NCBI GenBank assembly: GCA_937888615.1
Contig: CALABZ010000095.1
Span: forward strand, 1-17,719
DNA: 17,719 nt
Direction: 5' to 3'
Origin: an uncultured Lentisphaeria bacterium
GTDB taxonomy: Bacteria; Verrucomicrobiota; Lentisphaeria; Victivallales; Victivallaceae
Part shown: in pieces, positions 1-6,079 of the stretch
How positions within the stretch are numbered: the first letter of the stretch is position 1
Layout: each line of letters begins with the position of its first letter
The notes under the pieces: generated by a model
Told to the model about the DNA's origin: nothing
The model's database searches: none
The model's input: the letters and a program-made list of their open reading frames with translations, nothing else
Program-made: the position numbers and the translations under genes

Positions 1-1
1 G

Positions 2-406
2 ATTCTGAATGAGGACAAATTCGCGTTTCCCACTCAATATACCAAACCCGCTTACGCAGTGGTGGTCTGCAAGCTTGATCCCGGCCGGAACTTGAGCATT
101 TATGATTTTTCACTGTCCGACAGCCTGAATACCTATCCATGCGTGGCCTTGCGCACCGGAACCGATGATTTCAACGCGAACGACTGGAAAATCGAAAAGA
201 CTTCCCCCAATACCTGGTATTCCCTGCTGTTCCGGATTGACGCCCCCCGTATTGGAAAAGGGGAAACCTCCGACATGACCCTTGAATATAATTATTCTTC
301 ACGCATCAGCAGCAAGCTGAAACTTCCATTCCGTTTTCTCGGTCCGGCCCCTTTTACCAATGTCGGAAAGATTAAGGGAAGCGGTATGTTACCGCCGCGT
401 GACTGA
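2..406 (+). CDS. C-terminal fragment of an unrecognised protein
   Basis: The reading frame is open from the left edge to the TGA at 404-406, so only about the last 134 codons of a longer gene are seen; the GTG at 59 lies inside this frame and is not a likely start. I do not recognise the family. The fragment alternates polar and hydrophobic residues, with aromatic and Pro/Gly turns (LPFRFLGPAPF near the end), as in beta-rich or secreted domains, but this is only an impression. The stop lies 5 bp before the ygiQ start, so the two genes are probably co-transcribed. A perfect 6-bp hairpin (381-395) lies near its 3' end. Function unknown. Confidence 0.6.
   Translation: MLNEDKFAFPTQYTKPAYAVVVCKLDPGRNLSIYDFSLSDSLNTYPCVALRTGTDDFNANDWKIEKTSPNTWYSLLFRIDAPRIGKGETSDMTLEYNYSSRISSKLKLPFRFLGPAPFTNVGKIKGSGMLPPRD
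381..395 (+). other. Perfect hairpin just before the ygiQ start
   Basis: GCGGTA, a TGT loop, then TACCGC form a perfect 6-bp stem, ending 16 bp before the ygiQ ATG at 412 and lying within the last codons of the preceding gene. No T-run follows, so it is not a classical terminator. It could affect translation initiation or mRNA stability, or be a coincidence of GC-rich coding sequence. Confidence 0.3.
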
Positions 407-411
407 ACCAA

Positions 412-2148
412 ATGACCACATACACCCCCGAATTCATGCCGATGACCCGGCAGGAAATGAATAAACTCGGCTGGGATCAACTCGATATCCTGTTGATTAC
501 CGGCGATTGTTACGTCGACCACCCCTCCTACGGTATTTCACTGATCGGACGAATGCTGCTCAATGAGGGATTCCGCTGCGGCATCATCGCCCAGCCGGAT
601 TGGCGCGACGTCAATTCCCTGCTGGCGATGGGACGGCCCGCCGTGGCTTGTGCGATTTCCTCCGGCAATATGGATTCGATGGTTAACCTTTATACCGCTG
701 GGCGGCGTCTGCGCCGCGACGACGCTTATTCCGAAAATGGCGAACCCGGCAAGCGTCCTCCCCATGCCCTGGTCGTCTATTCCCAGCTTGCCCGCCGGGC
801 TTTTCCGGGACTGCCGATCCTGAACGGCGGGATGGAATCAAGTCTGCGCCGGGTGGCCCATTACGATTATTGGCAGGACAAAATCCGTCCCGGAGTGTTG
901 GTCGACAGCAAGGCGGAACTCGGCATGTACGGTCAGGGCGAGAAAACCATCGTCGAAGTCGCCGCGTGCCTGCGTGAAAACAAACCCTTCCGCAAAATCC
1001 GCGGTTCGGTGGTTTTTCTTGGCAAGAAAGAGGCGGAAAGTTGGGACTTCTCCGATTACGTGGAGTTGCCGGACTGGGACGCCATGCAAAATGACCGCGA
1101 CGCCCTGATGGCGGAAACCATCCTCGTCGAACGTGAAATGAATCCGTATGGCGGACACGGCCTTTACCAGCGTTACGGTGATCGCGTATTGGTGATCGAA
1201 CCGCCCCCTGCCCCGTTGACGACCGAGGAACTGGACCAGGTCCATGAACTTCCGTTCAGCCGTCGTCCACACCCGGTGTACAAAGGCCGGATTCCGGCGT
1301 TTGACACGATCAGCGCTTCGATTCCGGCGGTCCGCGGCTGTCCCGGAGGCTGTTCTTTCTGCGGGCTGGTGTCCCATCAGGGACGGGCGATCACTTCACG
1401 CAGTCACGAATCGGTGCTGAAAGACGTACAGAAATTATTGTCCAGCCCGGATTTCAAGGGAACGATTACAGATATCGGCGGTCCCTCCGGCAATATTTAC
1501 GGCAGCTACGCCAAAGACCTTAACCTTTGCGCCAAGTGCCGCCGTTCGTCCTGCATGGTACCGCGTCCCTGCCCCAACTATGTGGCCGATGGTGAGAGCC
1601 TGATGAAACTTCTCCGCAAAGTGCGTTCGGTACAGGGGGTCAAGCACCTCTACATCAATTCAGGTATTCGTCTGGACCTGGCGGTGAAACAGCCGGAATT
1701 GATGCGCGAACTGATTCGCTACCATGTTTCAGGCCACATGAAAGTCGCCCCGGAACACCTGCATCCGCGAGTGCTTGAGCTGATGCGTAAAAATCCGGCG
1801 GAGGACTTCTATAAATTCATGGAATTCTTTGAGGAAGAAAGCCGCAAGGCCGGCAAGGAACAATATCTGATTCCGTTGTTCATCTCCAACTTTCCCGGCT
1901 GTACCGAGCAGGAAATGAAGACCGTGGACGATTTTCTGAACCGCCGCAACTGGAGTCCGCAGCAGGTACAGGATTACATCCCGCTGCCGATGACGATGGG
2001 GGCGGCCATGTATTATACCGGCAAGACCCCGTCTGGCGAACCGATCACGGTCAACCGGGGACTGGCGGAACGCCGCCCGCAGATTCAGGTTTTGAAGAAA
2101 AAACGGACGCGCCCTTTTTACAAAAAAAGAAATGACCGCCGGAATTGA
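412..2148 (+). CDS. ygiQ: YgiQ family (UPF0313) radical SAM protein
   Basis: A 578-aa member of the YgiQ family: an N-terminal B12-binding-like Rossmann region (LLITGDCYVDHPSYG near residue 30), a radical SAM core with the 4Fe-4S ligand motif C310-x3-C314-x2-C317, and the family-specific second cysteine group C373, C376, C381, C387 (NLCAKCRRSSC...CPNY). The SPDFKG, KVAPEHLHP and QYLIPLFISNFPG blocks also match the family. The physiological reaction is not established for the family, so no substrate can be given. It is shorter than the E. coli protein (about 740 aa) and ends in a Lys/Arg-rich tail. The start is uncertain: no good Shine-Dalgarno precedes 412, and in-frame ATGs at 436 and 442 are alternatives. 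It follows the upstream gene by 5 bp. Confidence 0.9.
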   Translation: MTTYTPEFMPMTRQEMNKLGWDQLDILLITGDCYVDHPSYGISLIGRMLLNEGFRCGIIAQPDWRDVNSLLAMGRPAVACAISSGNMDSMVNLYTAGRRLRRDDAYSENGEPGKRPPHALVVYSQLARRAFPGLPILNGGMESSLRRVAHYDYWQDKIRPGVLVDSKAELGMYGQGEKTIVEVAACLRENKPFRKIRGSVVFLGKKEAESWDFSDYVELPDWDAMQNDRDALMAETILVEREMNPYGGHGLYQRYGDRVLVIEPPPAPLTTEELDQVHELPFSRRPHPVYKGRIPAFDTISASIPAVRGCPGGCSFCGLVSHQGRAITSRSHESVLKDVQKLLSSPDFKGTITDIGGPSGNIYGSYAKDLNLCAKCRRSSCMVPRPCPNYVADGESLMKLLRKVRSVQGVKHLYINSGIRLDLAVKQPELMRELIRYHVSGHMKVAPEHLHPRVLELMRKNPAEDFYKFMEFFEEESRKAGKEQYLIPLFISNFPGCTEQEMKTVDDFLNRRNWSPQQVQDYIPLPMTMGAAMYYTGKTPSGEPITVNRGLAERRPQIQVLKKKRTRPFYKKRNDRRN

Positions 2149-2173
2149 CAAGCCGTCGGGATCGTGATATATT
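2145..2173 (+). promoter_or_regulatory. Strong sigma70-type promoter overlapping the ygiQ stop
   Basis: A perfect -35 box TTGACA (2145-2150), a 17-bp spacer and the -10 box TATATT (2168-2173). The -35 box contains the TGA stop of ygiQ (2146-2148). A start of transcription about 7 bp after the -10 falls at 2180-2181, right at the ATG at 2182, so the transcript should have almost no 5' leader. Confidence 0.75.
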
Positions 2174-2181
2174 AAACAATT

Positions 2182-2808
2182 ATGAAAAAACGCAACGATT
2201 ATATCAGCGATAAATTGATTTATTCAGGCGAACGTCTCAAATCACGCCAGGAGGAAGCTTTGGGAAACGAGCCCGAATCCATTTCTGAACCGGAGTCCAC
2301 GCCATCCGAAGTGGTGGAACCCCGCAAAAATGTCATCCTGATCGACAAGAAATCATTCGATGAATATTCGCGGATGCGCAAAGAACAACTTCTTCGCCTC
2401 TCGGAGTTTTCCGCTGTATTGGAAGCGGAACTCACCGAAGCGCGGCAGATGGTAAAGGAAGCCGAAAAACTCCAGTTGGTGTTCGACCAGTTTTTTCAGG
2501 AGTTGAATGAGCTTCCCGATTGCCTGGAGGATGTGAATCAGGCTCCTGATGAATTCACCAGTCATACCCGTAGACTTGAACAAGTGCGCCTGGTCATTGT
2601 CCGTCATGCCGCCGCTGTCCGTAAATTACTGGCCCGCGACGGCGAAAACAGGGGCGGCGGCAATTCGATCGTCCCCGAAATCGCTTCTTTGAGTTTCCTG
2701 CAGTTGCTGCGGCTCGGGTTTGGGCTGATGCTGCCGATCTTTTTCGGAATTATTCTGGCCGCGGTTCTCATTGGCGCCACCATCATTATGACCATGGGCG
2801 GGGTCTGA
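2182..2808 (+). CDS. Unknown coiled-coil protein with a C-terminal membrane anchor
   Basis: A 208-aa protein I do not recognise. Residues 1-50 are charged and rich in Glu, Ser and Pro and are likely disordered. About 58-150 is Leu/Glu/Arg/Lys-rich with heptad-like spacing, consistent with helix or coiled coil. A GENRGGGNS linker leads to a long hydrophobic segment at about 172-204, enough for one or two membrane helices. There is no signal peptide, so a cytoplasmic domain tethered by its C-terminus is the likely topology. The ATG has no Shine-Dalgarno and sits at the predicted transcription start, suggesting leaderless translation. The TGA overlaps the ATG of the next gene (TGATG), so the pair is probably translated together. 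Confidence 0.75.
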   Translation: MKKRNDYISDKLIYSGERLKSRQEEALGNEPESISEPESTPSEVVEPRKNVILIDKKSFDEYSRMRKEQLLRLSEFSAVLEAELTEARQMVKEAEKLQLVFDQFFQELNELPDCLEDVNQAPDEFTSHTRRLEQVRLVIVRHAAAVRKLLARDGENRGGGNSIVPEIASLSFLQLLRLGFGLMLPIFFGIILAAVLIGATIIMTMGGV

Positions 2809-3002
2809 TGGGTTCCCCGCAGAAAACACGCCGCCGCAGAAACGCCAATGCCTTGATTGGTTACGCCCGCACCGAAAGTTTCACCCGTATTTCAGGCTAT
2901 ACGTTTCGCGATCCTCAACCGCGGATTTTTCGCGGGCGCATCATCACGACCGTGATTTTCAGCACGATGGTTTTGACAGGACTTTATTTCGTGTTATTTT
3001 GA
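2808..3002 (+). CDS. Small Arg-rich protein with a C-terminal transmembrane helix
   Basis: A 64-aa protein of unknown family. Its ATG overlaps the upstream TGA in a TGATG arrangement, and a G-rich stretch just before it could serve as ribosome binding site. The N-terminal 43 residues are basic (KTRRRRN near residue 7; further Arg throughout) and residues 44-64 form one hydrophobic helix ending at the C-terminus (VIFSTMVLTGLYFVLF). The layout, basic cytoplasmic part plus C-terminal anchor, mirrors its upstream neighbour and suggests a membrane pair. Its last 44 bp overlap the 3' end of clpA on the other strand, so its existence rests mainly on coupling and composition. Confidence 0.6.
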   Translation: MGSPQKTRRRRNANALIGYARTESFTRISGYTFRDPQPRIFRGRIITTVIFSTMVLTGLYFVLF

Positions 3003-5295
3003 CCTTCCGGGAAGGGGGCAACCGGAAAACAATTTCATCGTTGCGGACGTCTACCCGGACCCTGCCGCCGGCGGCGAGCTTGCCGAAAAGAATTTCATCC
3101 GCCAATTTTTCCTGAAGCGACGAACGGATCACCCGTTCCAGCGGGCGAGCTCCCATTTTCGGGTCGAATCCTTTTTCCGCAAACCAGTCAATCGCCTGAT
3201 CGGTCAGGGTAATTTCAACGTTTCGTTCCGTCAGGCTGTTCTGCAGGCGAACGATGAATTTCTTGACGATCAGCCGCATCAACTCCCGCGAGAGCCGGTT
3301 GAAGAAAATGATACCGTCGAGCCGGTTGCGAAATTCCGGACTGAAATACTTTTCCACTTCCTTGCGGGTGGAATTTTCTGGGCGGACTTCGTCCCGGAAT
3401 CCGATGACGGAAGCGTCAAGCTGCCGTGCGCCGACATTGCTGGTCATGATTACGATAGCGTTGCGGAAATCGGCCTTGCGTCCATTGTTGTCGGTAAGGG
3501 TACCGTAGTCGAAAATCTGAAGCAGAATGTTGTAAATGTCGGAATGCGCCTTTTCGATTTCATCAAGCAGGAGTACGCAGTGGGGCGTTCGCAGCAGCGC
3601 TTCGGTAAGCAGTCCGGACTGTTCAAACCCGACATAGCCGGGAGGACTGCCGATCAGCTTGGACACTGTGTGTTTCTCCGAATATTCGCTCATATCGAAA
3701 CGGATGAACTGAATGCCGAGCTTCTCCGCCAGTTGGCGGGCCAACTCGGTTTTGCCGCAGCCGGTGGGGCCGCAGAATAAAAATGAACCGATCGGTTTAA
3801 GGTGACTGCCGATTCCGGCACGGGCGATTTTGACGGCGGTGGTGACGCCGGAAACGGCCTCATCCTGTCCGTATATGACTGATTTTAGTTCATCTTCCAG
3901 ACCGCGGAGCTTGATATTGTCGTCGGCGGTGACCCGGGACGGCGGCACATTGGCCATGGAGGCGACGACATCCTCGACGGCTTCAACCCGAATGACCGGG
4001 CTTTTCCGTTTGTCGAGCAGGGCGTTGCGCGCACCGGCTTCATCCATGACGTCGATCGCCTTGTCCGGAAGAAAACGGTCGTTGAGGTGGCGGCAGGAGA
4101 GAATGACCGCCTGTTCCACGGCCTCGTCGTCGATTTTTACGTCATAGAATTTTTCATAATAGGGCTTGAGCCCTTTCAGAATTTCGACGGCCTCCTGCTG
4201 CGAGGGTTCCGGCACGTCGATTTTCTGGAAACGACGGCTGAACGCCTTGTCTTTCAGAATATGATTTTTGTAATCGTCGTATGTAGTCACGCCAATGCAT
4301 TTGATCGCGCCGCTGGCCAGGGCGGGTTTCAGAATATTCGAGGCGTCCAGCGAGCCGCTGCTGACGGAACCGGCGCCCACCACTACATGAAGTTCGTCCA
4401 CGAAGAGAATGCAGTTATCCGCTTTGCTTAATTCGTCGATCACTTTTTTCAGGCGTTCTTCGAATTCGCCGCGAAATTTGGTACCGGCGACCAGCGCGCC
4501 CATGTCCAGAGCCCAGATGTCATAGCCGTGCAGACGTTCCGGAACACGGCCGTTGGCGATTTCGAGGGCCAATCCTTCGACGATGGCGGTTTTGCCGACT
4601 CCGGCTTCGCCGACGAGCACCGGATTATTTTTCTTGCGGCGGCACAAAACCTGCATGGTGCGTTCCAATTCGCGCTGACGACCGATGATGGGGTCGATTT
4701 TCCCCGCACGTGCGAGTTCGGTCAGGTTCGTCGCATATTTGCGGGTGTGGCGGAACGGGTTCTTGTCGAGTTTTTTCTTTTCGTCGTCATCAGTTTCGTC
4801 GTCATCAAGTTGGAACAGGGAGTCGCCATCTTCCTCGTCCTCGTCGGTATAAAAATCATCGCTGTCGAGTTCCTCCATGACGCGCTTCCGGTCAACCTCT
4901 TCCTTTCGCAGCAGATAGTTGGCGAACGATTTGTCTTCGTCGAAAAAGCTCAGGAAGACGTCAAAGACTCCGACAACCGGTCTCTGGTCGGTGGCGGCGC
5001 GCTGGAGCGCCCGGCTCAACATGCGTTTGAGTGCGGTGGATTCCATCGGCATGACCTGGACATTGACTTTTTCGAGGCGTTCATCCAGGAATTTCCACAG
5101 GGCGTTGCGCATTTCATAGAGGTCGACGCCCAGATTGTCGAGGAGCCGGCCGATTTTTTCATTATTGCAAAGAGCGGCCAACAGGTGTTCGGGGAGAATC
5201 ATGTCATGAGGAAACTCCCGTGCGAACTCCACGGATTGATTCAGGACGGACCTTAAGTCTTCCGACGGCTGGGGAATATTATTGTTGTCCGACAT
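2959..5295 (-). CDS. clpA: ATP-dependent Clp protease ATP-binding subunit ClpA
   Basis: A 778-aa AAA+ unfoldase that feeds substrates to ClpP (not in this window). It has a double Clp_N repeat (about 10-145), a very acidic linker (about 148-180), D1 with Walker A GEAGVGKT at 229-236 and the ILFVDELH Walker B, and D2 with Walker A GPTGCGKT at 509-516. The ClpP-docking IGF tripeptide sits at 631-633 (IGL in E. coli ClpA), and a C-terminal D2-small domain follows. There is no ClpB-type middle domain. I chose the ATG at 5295, not the in-frame ATG 24 bp upstream, because GGAGGAGG lies 7 bp before it and the upstream ATG lies inside clpS. The gap to clpS is 2 bp. The 3' end overlaps the opposing 64-aa gene by 44 bp. 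Confidence 0.95.
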   Translation of the reverse strand: MSDNNNIPQPSEDLRSVLNQSVEFAREFPHDMILPEHLLAALCNNEKIGRLLDNLGVDLYEMRNALWKFLDERLEKVNVQVMPMESTALKRMLSRALQRAATDQRPVVGVFDVFLSFFDEDKSFANYLLRKEEVDRKRVMEELDSDDFYTDEDEEDGDSLFQLDDDETDDDEKKKLDKNPFRHTRKYATNLTELARAGKIDPIIGRQRELERTMQVLCRRKKNNPVLVGEAGVGKTAIVEGLALEIANGRVPERLHGYDIWALDMGALVAGTKFRGEFEERLKKVIDELSKADNCILFVDELHVVVGAGSVSSGSLDASNILKPALASGAIKCIGVTTYDDYKNHILKDKAFSRRFQKIDVPEPSQQEAVEILKGLKPYYEKFYDVKIDDEAVEQAVILSCRHLNDRFLPDKAIDVMDEAGARNALLDKRKSPVIRVEAVEDVVASMANVPPSRVTADDNIKLRGLEDELKSVIYGQDEAVSGVTTAVKIARAGIGSHLKPIGSFLFCGPTGCGKTELARQLAEKLGIQFIRFDMSEYSEKHTVSKLIGSPPGYVGFEQSGLLTEALLRTPHCVLLLDEIEKAHSDIYNILLQIFDYGTLTDNNGRKADFRNAIVIMTSNVGARQLDASVIGFRDEVRPENSTRKEVEKYFSPEFRNRLDGIIFFNRLSRELMRLIVKKFIVRLQNSLTERNVEITLTDQAIDWFAEKGFDPKMGARPLERVIRSSLQEKLADEILFGKLAAGGRVRVDVRNDEIVFRLPPSRKVKITRNKVLSKPSC
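3003..3027. other. Inverted repeats at the convergent 64-aa gene / clpA ends
   Basis: Two mutually exclusive stems lie immediately after the 64-aa gene stop and within the clpA 3' coding end: CCTTC/GAAGG (3003-3007 with 3011-3015) and TTCCGG/CCGGAA (3005-3010 with 3022-3027). No T-run follows on either strand. They could take part in termination or 3'-end stability, but short stems are common in this GC-rich sequence. Confidence 0.25.
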
Positions 5296-5297
5296 GG

Positions 5298-5600
5298 TTA
5301 TTCCTCCTCCATTTGACATTTCAGCGGAAAATTGCTGGCCAATGCCATAAGCGTTACCTGTTCGACCTTGGTTTCGGCCACATTATGCGGGTAAACCCCG
5401 CAAACCGCACTGCCTTTGTGGTGAATATCCAGCATCAGTTTCCGGGCGTCCTCGAAAGAACGGTGGAAAACCTGCATCAACACCACCACCACAAATTCCA
5501 TCGTCGTAACATCATCATTGAGCATGACCACTCTATACCACGGCGGTTCGGTGACATCGGACGCAGTTTTTCCCCTGATTTTCTCATGAATCTGCGTCAT
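5298..5600 (-). CDS. clpS: ATP-dependent Clp protease adaptor ClpS
   Basis: A 100-aa ClpS adaptor, which binds N-degron substrates (N-terminal Leu, Phe, Tyr, Trp in bacteria) and hands them to the ClpA N-domain. The residues forming the E. coli binding pocket are all present by alignment: N28-D29-D30 (E. coli 34-36), M34 (M40), M56 (M62) and H60 (H66). The CGVYPHNVAETK block that contacts ClpA is also conserved. The start at 5600 overlaps the upstream stop as ATGA; an open frame to 5672 lies inside the upstream gene and would add 24 unrelated residues. The stop is 2 bp before clpA. Confidence 0.95.
   Translation of the reverse strand: MTQIHEKIRGKTASDVTEPPWYRVVMLNDDVTTMEFVVVVLMQVFHRSFEDARKLMLDIHHKGSAVCGVYPHNVAETKVEQVTLMALASNFPLKCQMEEE
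5303..5310 (-). promoter_or_regulatory. clpA ribosome binding site inside the clpS 3' end
   Basis: On the minus strand GGAGGAGG precedes the clpA ATG (5295) by 7 bp. The same bases encode the Glu run ending ClpS (MEEE), so the clpS C-terminus doubles as the clpA ribosome binding site. It decides the clpA start. Confidence 0.8.
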
Positions 5601-5908
5601 TCGTCCCGCGCCTCCGCCTTTTCCTTTTCCATCTGCTTTTTCAGGACCGAGGCTTCCGCGTAACGTCGCCAACTGAGGTGGAAGATCACCGCCGCTTCCA
5701 TCCAGCAGGCTCCCAACAGCGCGAACACGATCCAGACCGGGTTACTGCCCAGGATCAACAGGAGCGACAGCACCCAGAACGCCGCACCGACAAACACGCA
5801 CAAACCGCGCATCAAAAAATAAGAAACCTGACGGCGCGACTCCTTGAATTCTATTTCCGATGCCTGCCGAATGATAGCCTTTACTTCTTCGTCTCTCAAT
5901 AAAGCCAT
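5597..5908 (-). CDS. Small two-helix membrane protein upstream of clpS
   Basis: A 103-aa protein I do not recognise. It has a charged N-terminus (about 1-30), two hydrophobic helices at roughly 34-53 and 57-77 with a short GSNP turn, and a charged, probably helical C-terminal tail (80-103). Both termini should face the same side, most likely the cytoplasm given Arg residues next to the helices. I chose the ATG at 5908, with GGAG 5 bp upstream; a GTG 6 bp earlier would overlap that site. It is first in the operon, and its stop overlaps the clpS start (ATGA), so it is made together with ClpS and ClpA. A membrane role linked to proteolysis is possible but unproven. Confidence 0.8.
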   Translation of the reverse strand: MALLRDEEVKAIIRQASEIEFKESRRQVSYFLMRGLCVFVGAAFWVLSLLLILGSNPVWIVFALLGACWMEAAVIFHLSWRRYAEASVLKKQMEKEKAEARDE

Positions 5909-5962
5909 GTACACTCCAAATAAAAATAATTATGATACTTTCCAAATTCTTCATTCATATAT

Positions 5963-5991
5963 ATTATATCATTAAACGGGAATATTTTAAA
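5963..5991 (-). promoter_or_regulatory. Promoter of the membrane protein-clpS-clpA operon
   Basis: On the minus strand: -35 TTTAAA (5991-5986), a 17-bp spacer and a perfect -10 TATAAT (5968-5963). The expected transcript starts near 5956, giving a leader of about 48 nt to the ATG at 5908. The -35 partly overlaps the left arm of the AAAGCC...GGCTTT inverted repeat (5989-6016). Confidence 0.6.
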
Positions 5992-6016
5992 GCCGATAAA
6001 TGCAAATATAGGCTTT
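5989..6016. repeat. AAAGCC/GGCTTT inverted repeat between divergent promoters
   Basis: AAAGCC (5989-5994) and GGCTTT (6011-6016) are perfect inverted copies with centres 22 bp apart, about two DNA turns. The left arm touches the -35 box of the minus-strand clp promoter, and the right arm lies just upstream of the likely hydF promoter region. It could be an operator, but there is only one copy and the region is AT-rich. Confidence 0.25.
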
Positions 6017-6020
6017 TATT

Positions 6021-6049
6021 TTTCGAAAAACCGACTATATTAATATAAA
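6021..6049 (+). promoter_or_regulatory. Weak candidate promoter for hydF
   Basis: AT-rich DNA upstream of hydF offers TATAAA (6044-6049) as a -10 with TTTCGA (6021-6026) 17 bp upstream, only a 3/6 match. TATATT (6036-6041) is an alternative -10 without a -35. A promoter must lie here because the upstream neighbour runs the other way, but the exact element is uncertain. Confidence 0.3.
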
Positions 6050-6079
6050 ATTAACTATTCTTTAACACGAGGTGAAACA

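Noticed and set aside
4528..5256. 242-aa open frame on the plus strand within clpA
   Set aside because: It lies antisense to the highly conserved ClpA N-domain and D1; Phe/Val/Gly-rich shadow composition.
5601..5672. Longer ClpS with 24 extra N-terminal residues
   Set aside because: The extension overlaps the upstream membrane protein gene out of frame; the ATGA junction at 5600 and family length favour the short form.
5920..6060. AT-rich region as a replication origin or riboswitch
   Set aside because: No clustered DnaA boxes (TTATCCACA-like) or conserved riboswitch fold was seen; divergent promoters explain the AT richness.
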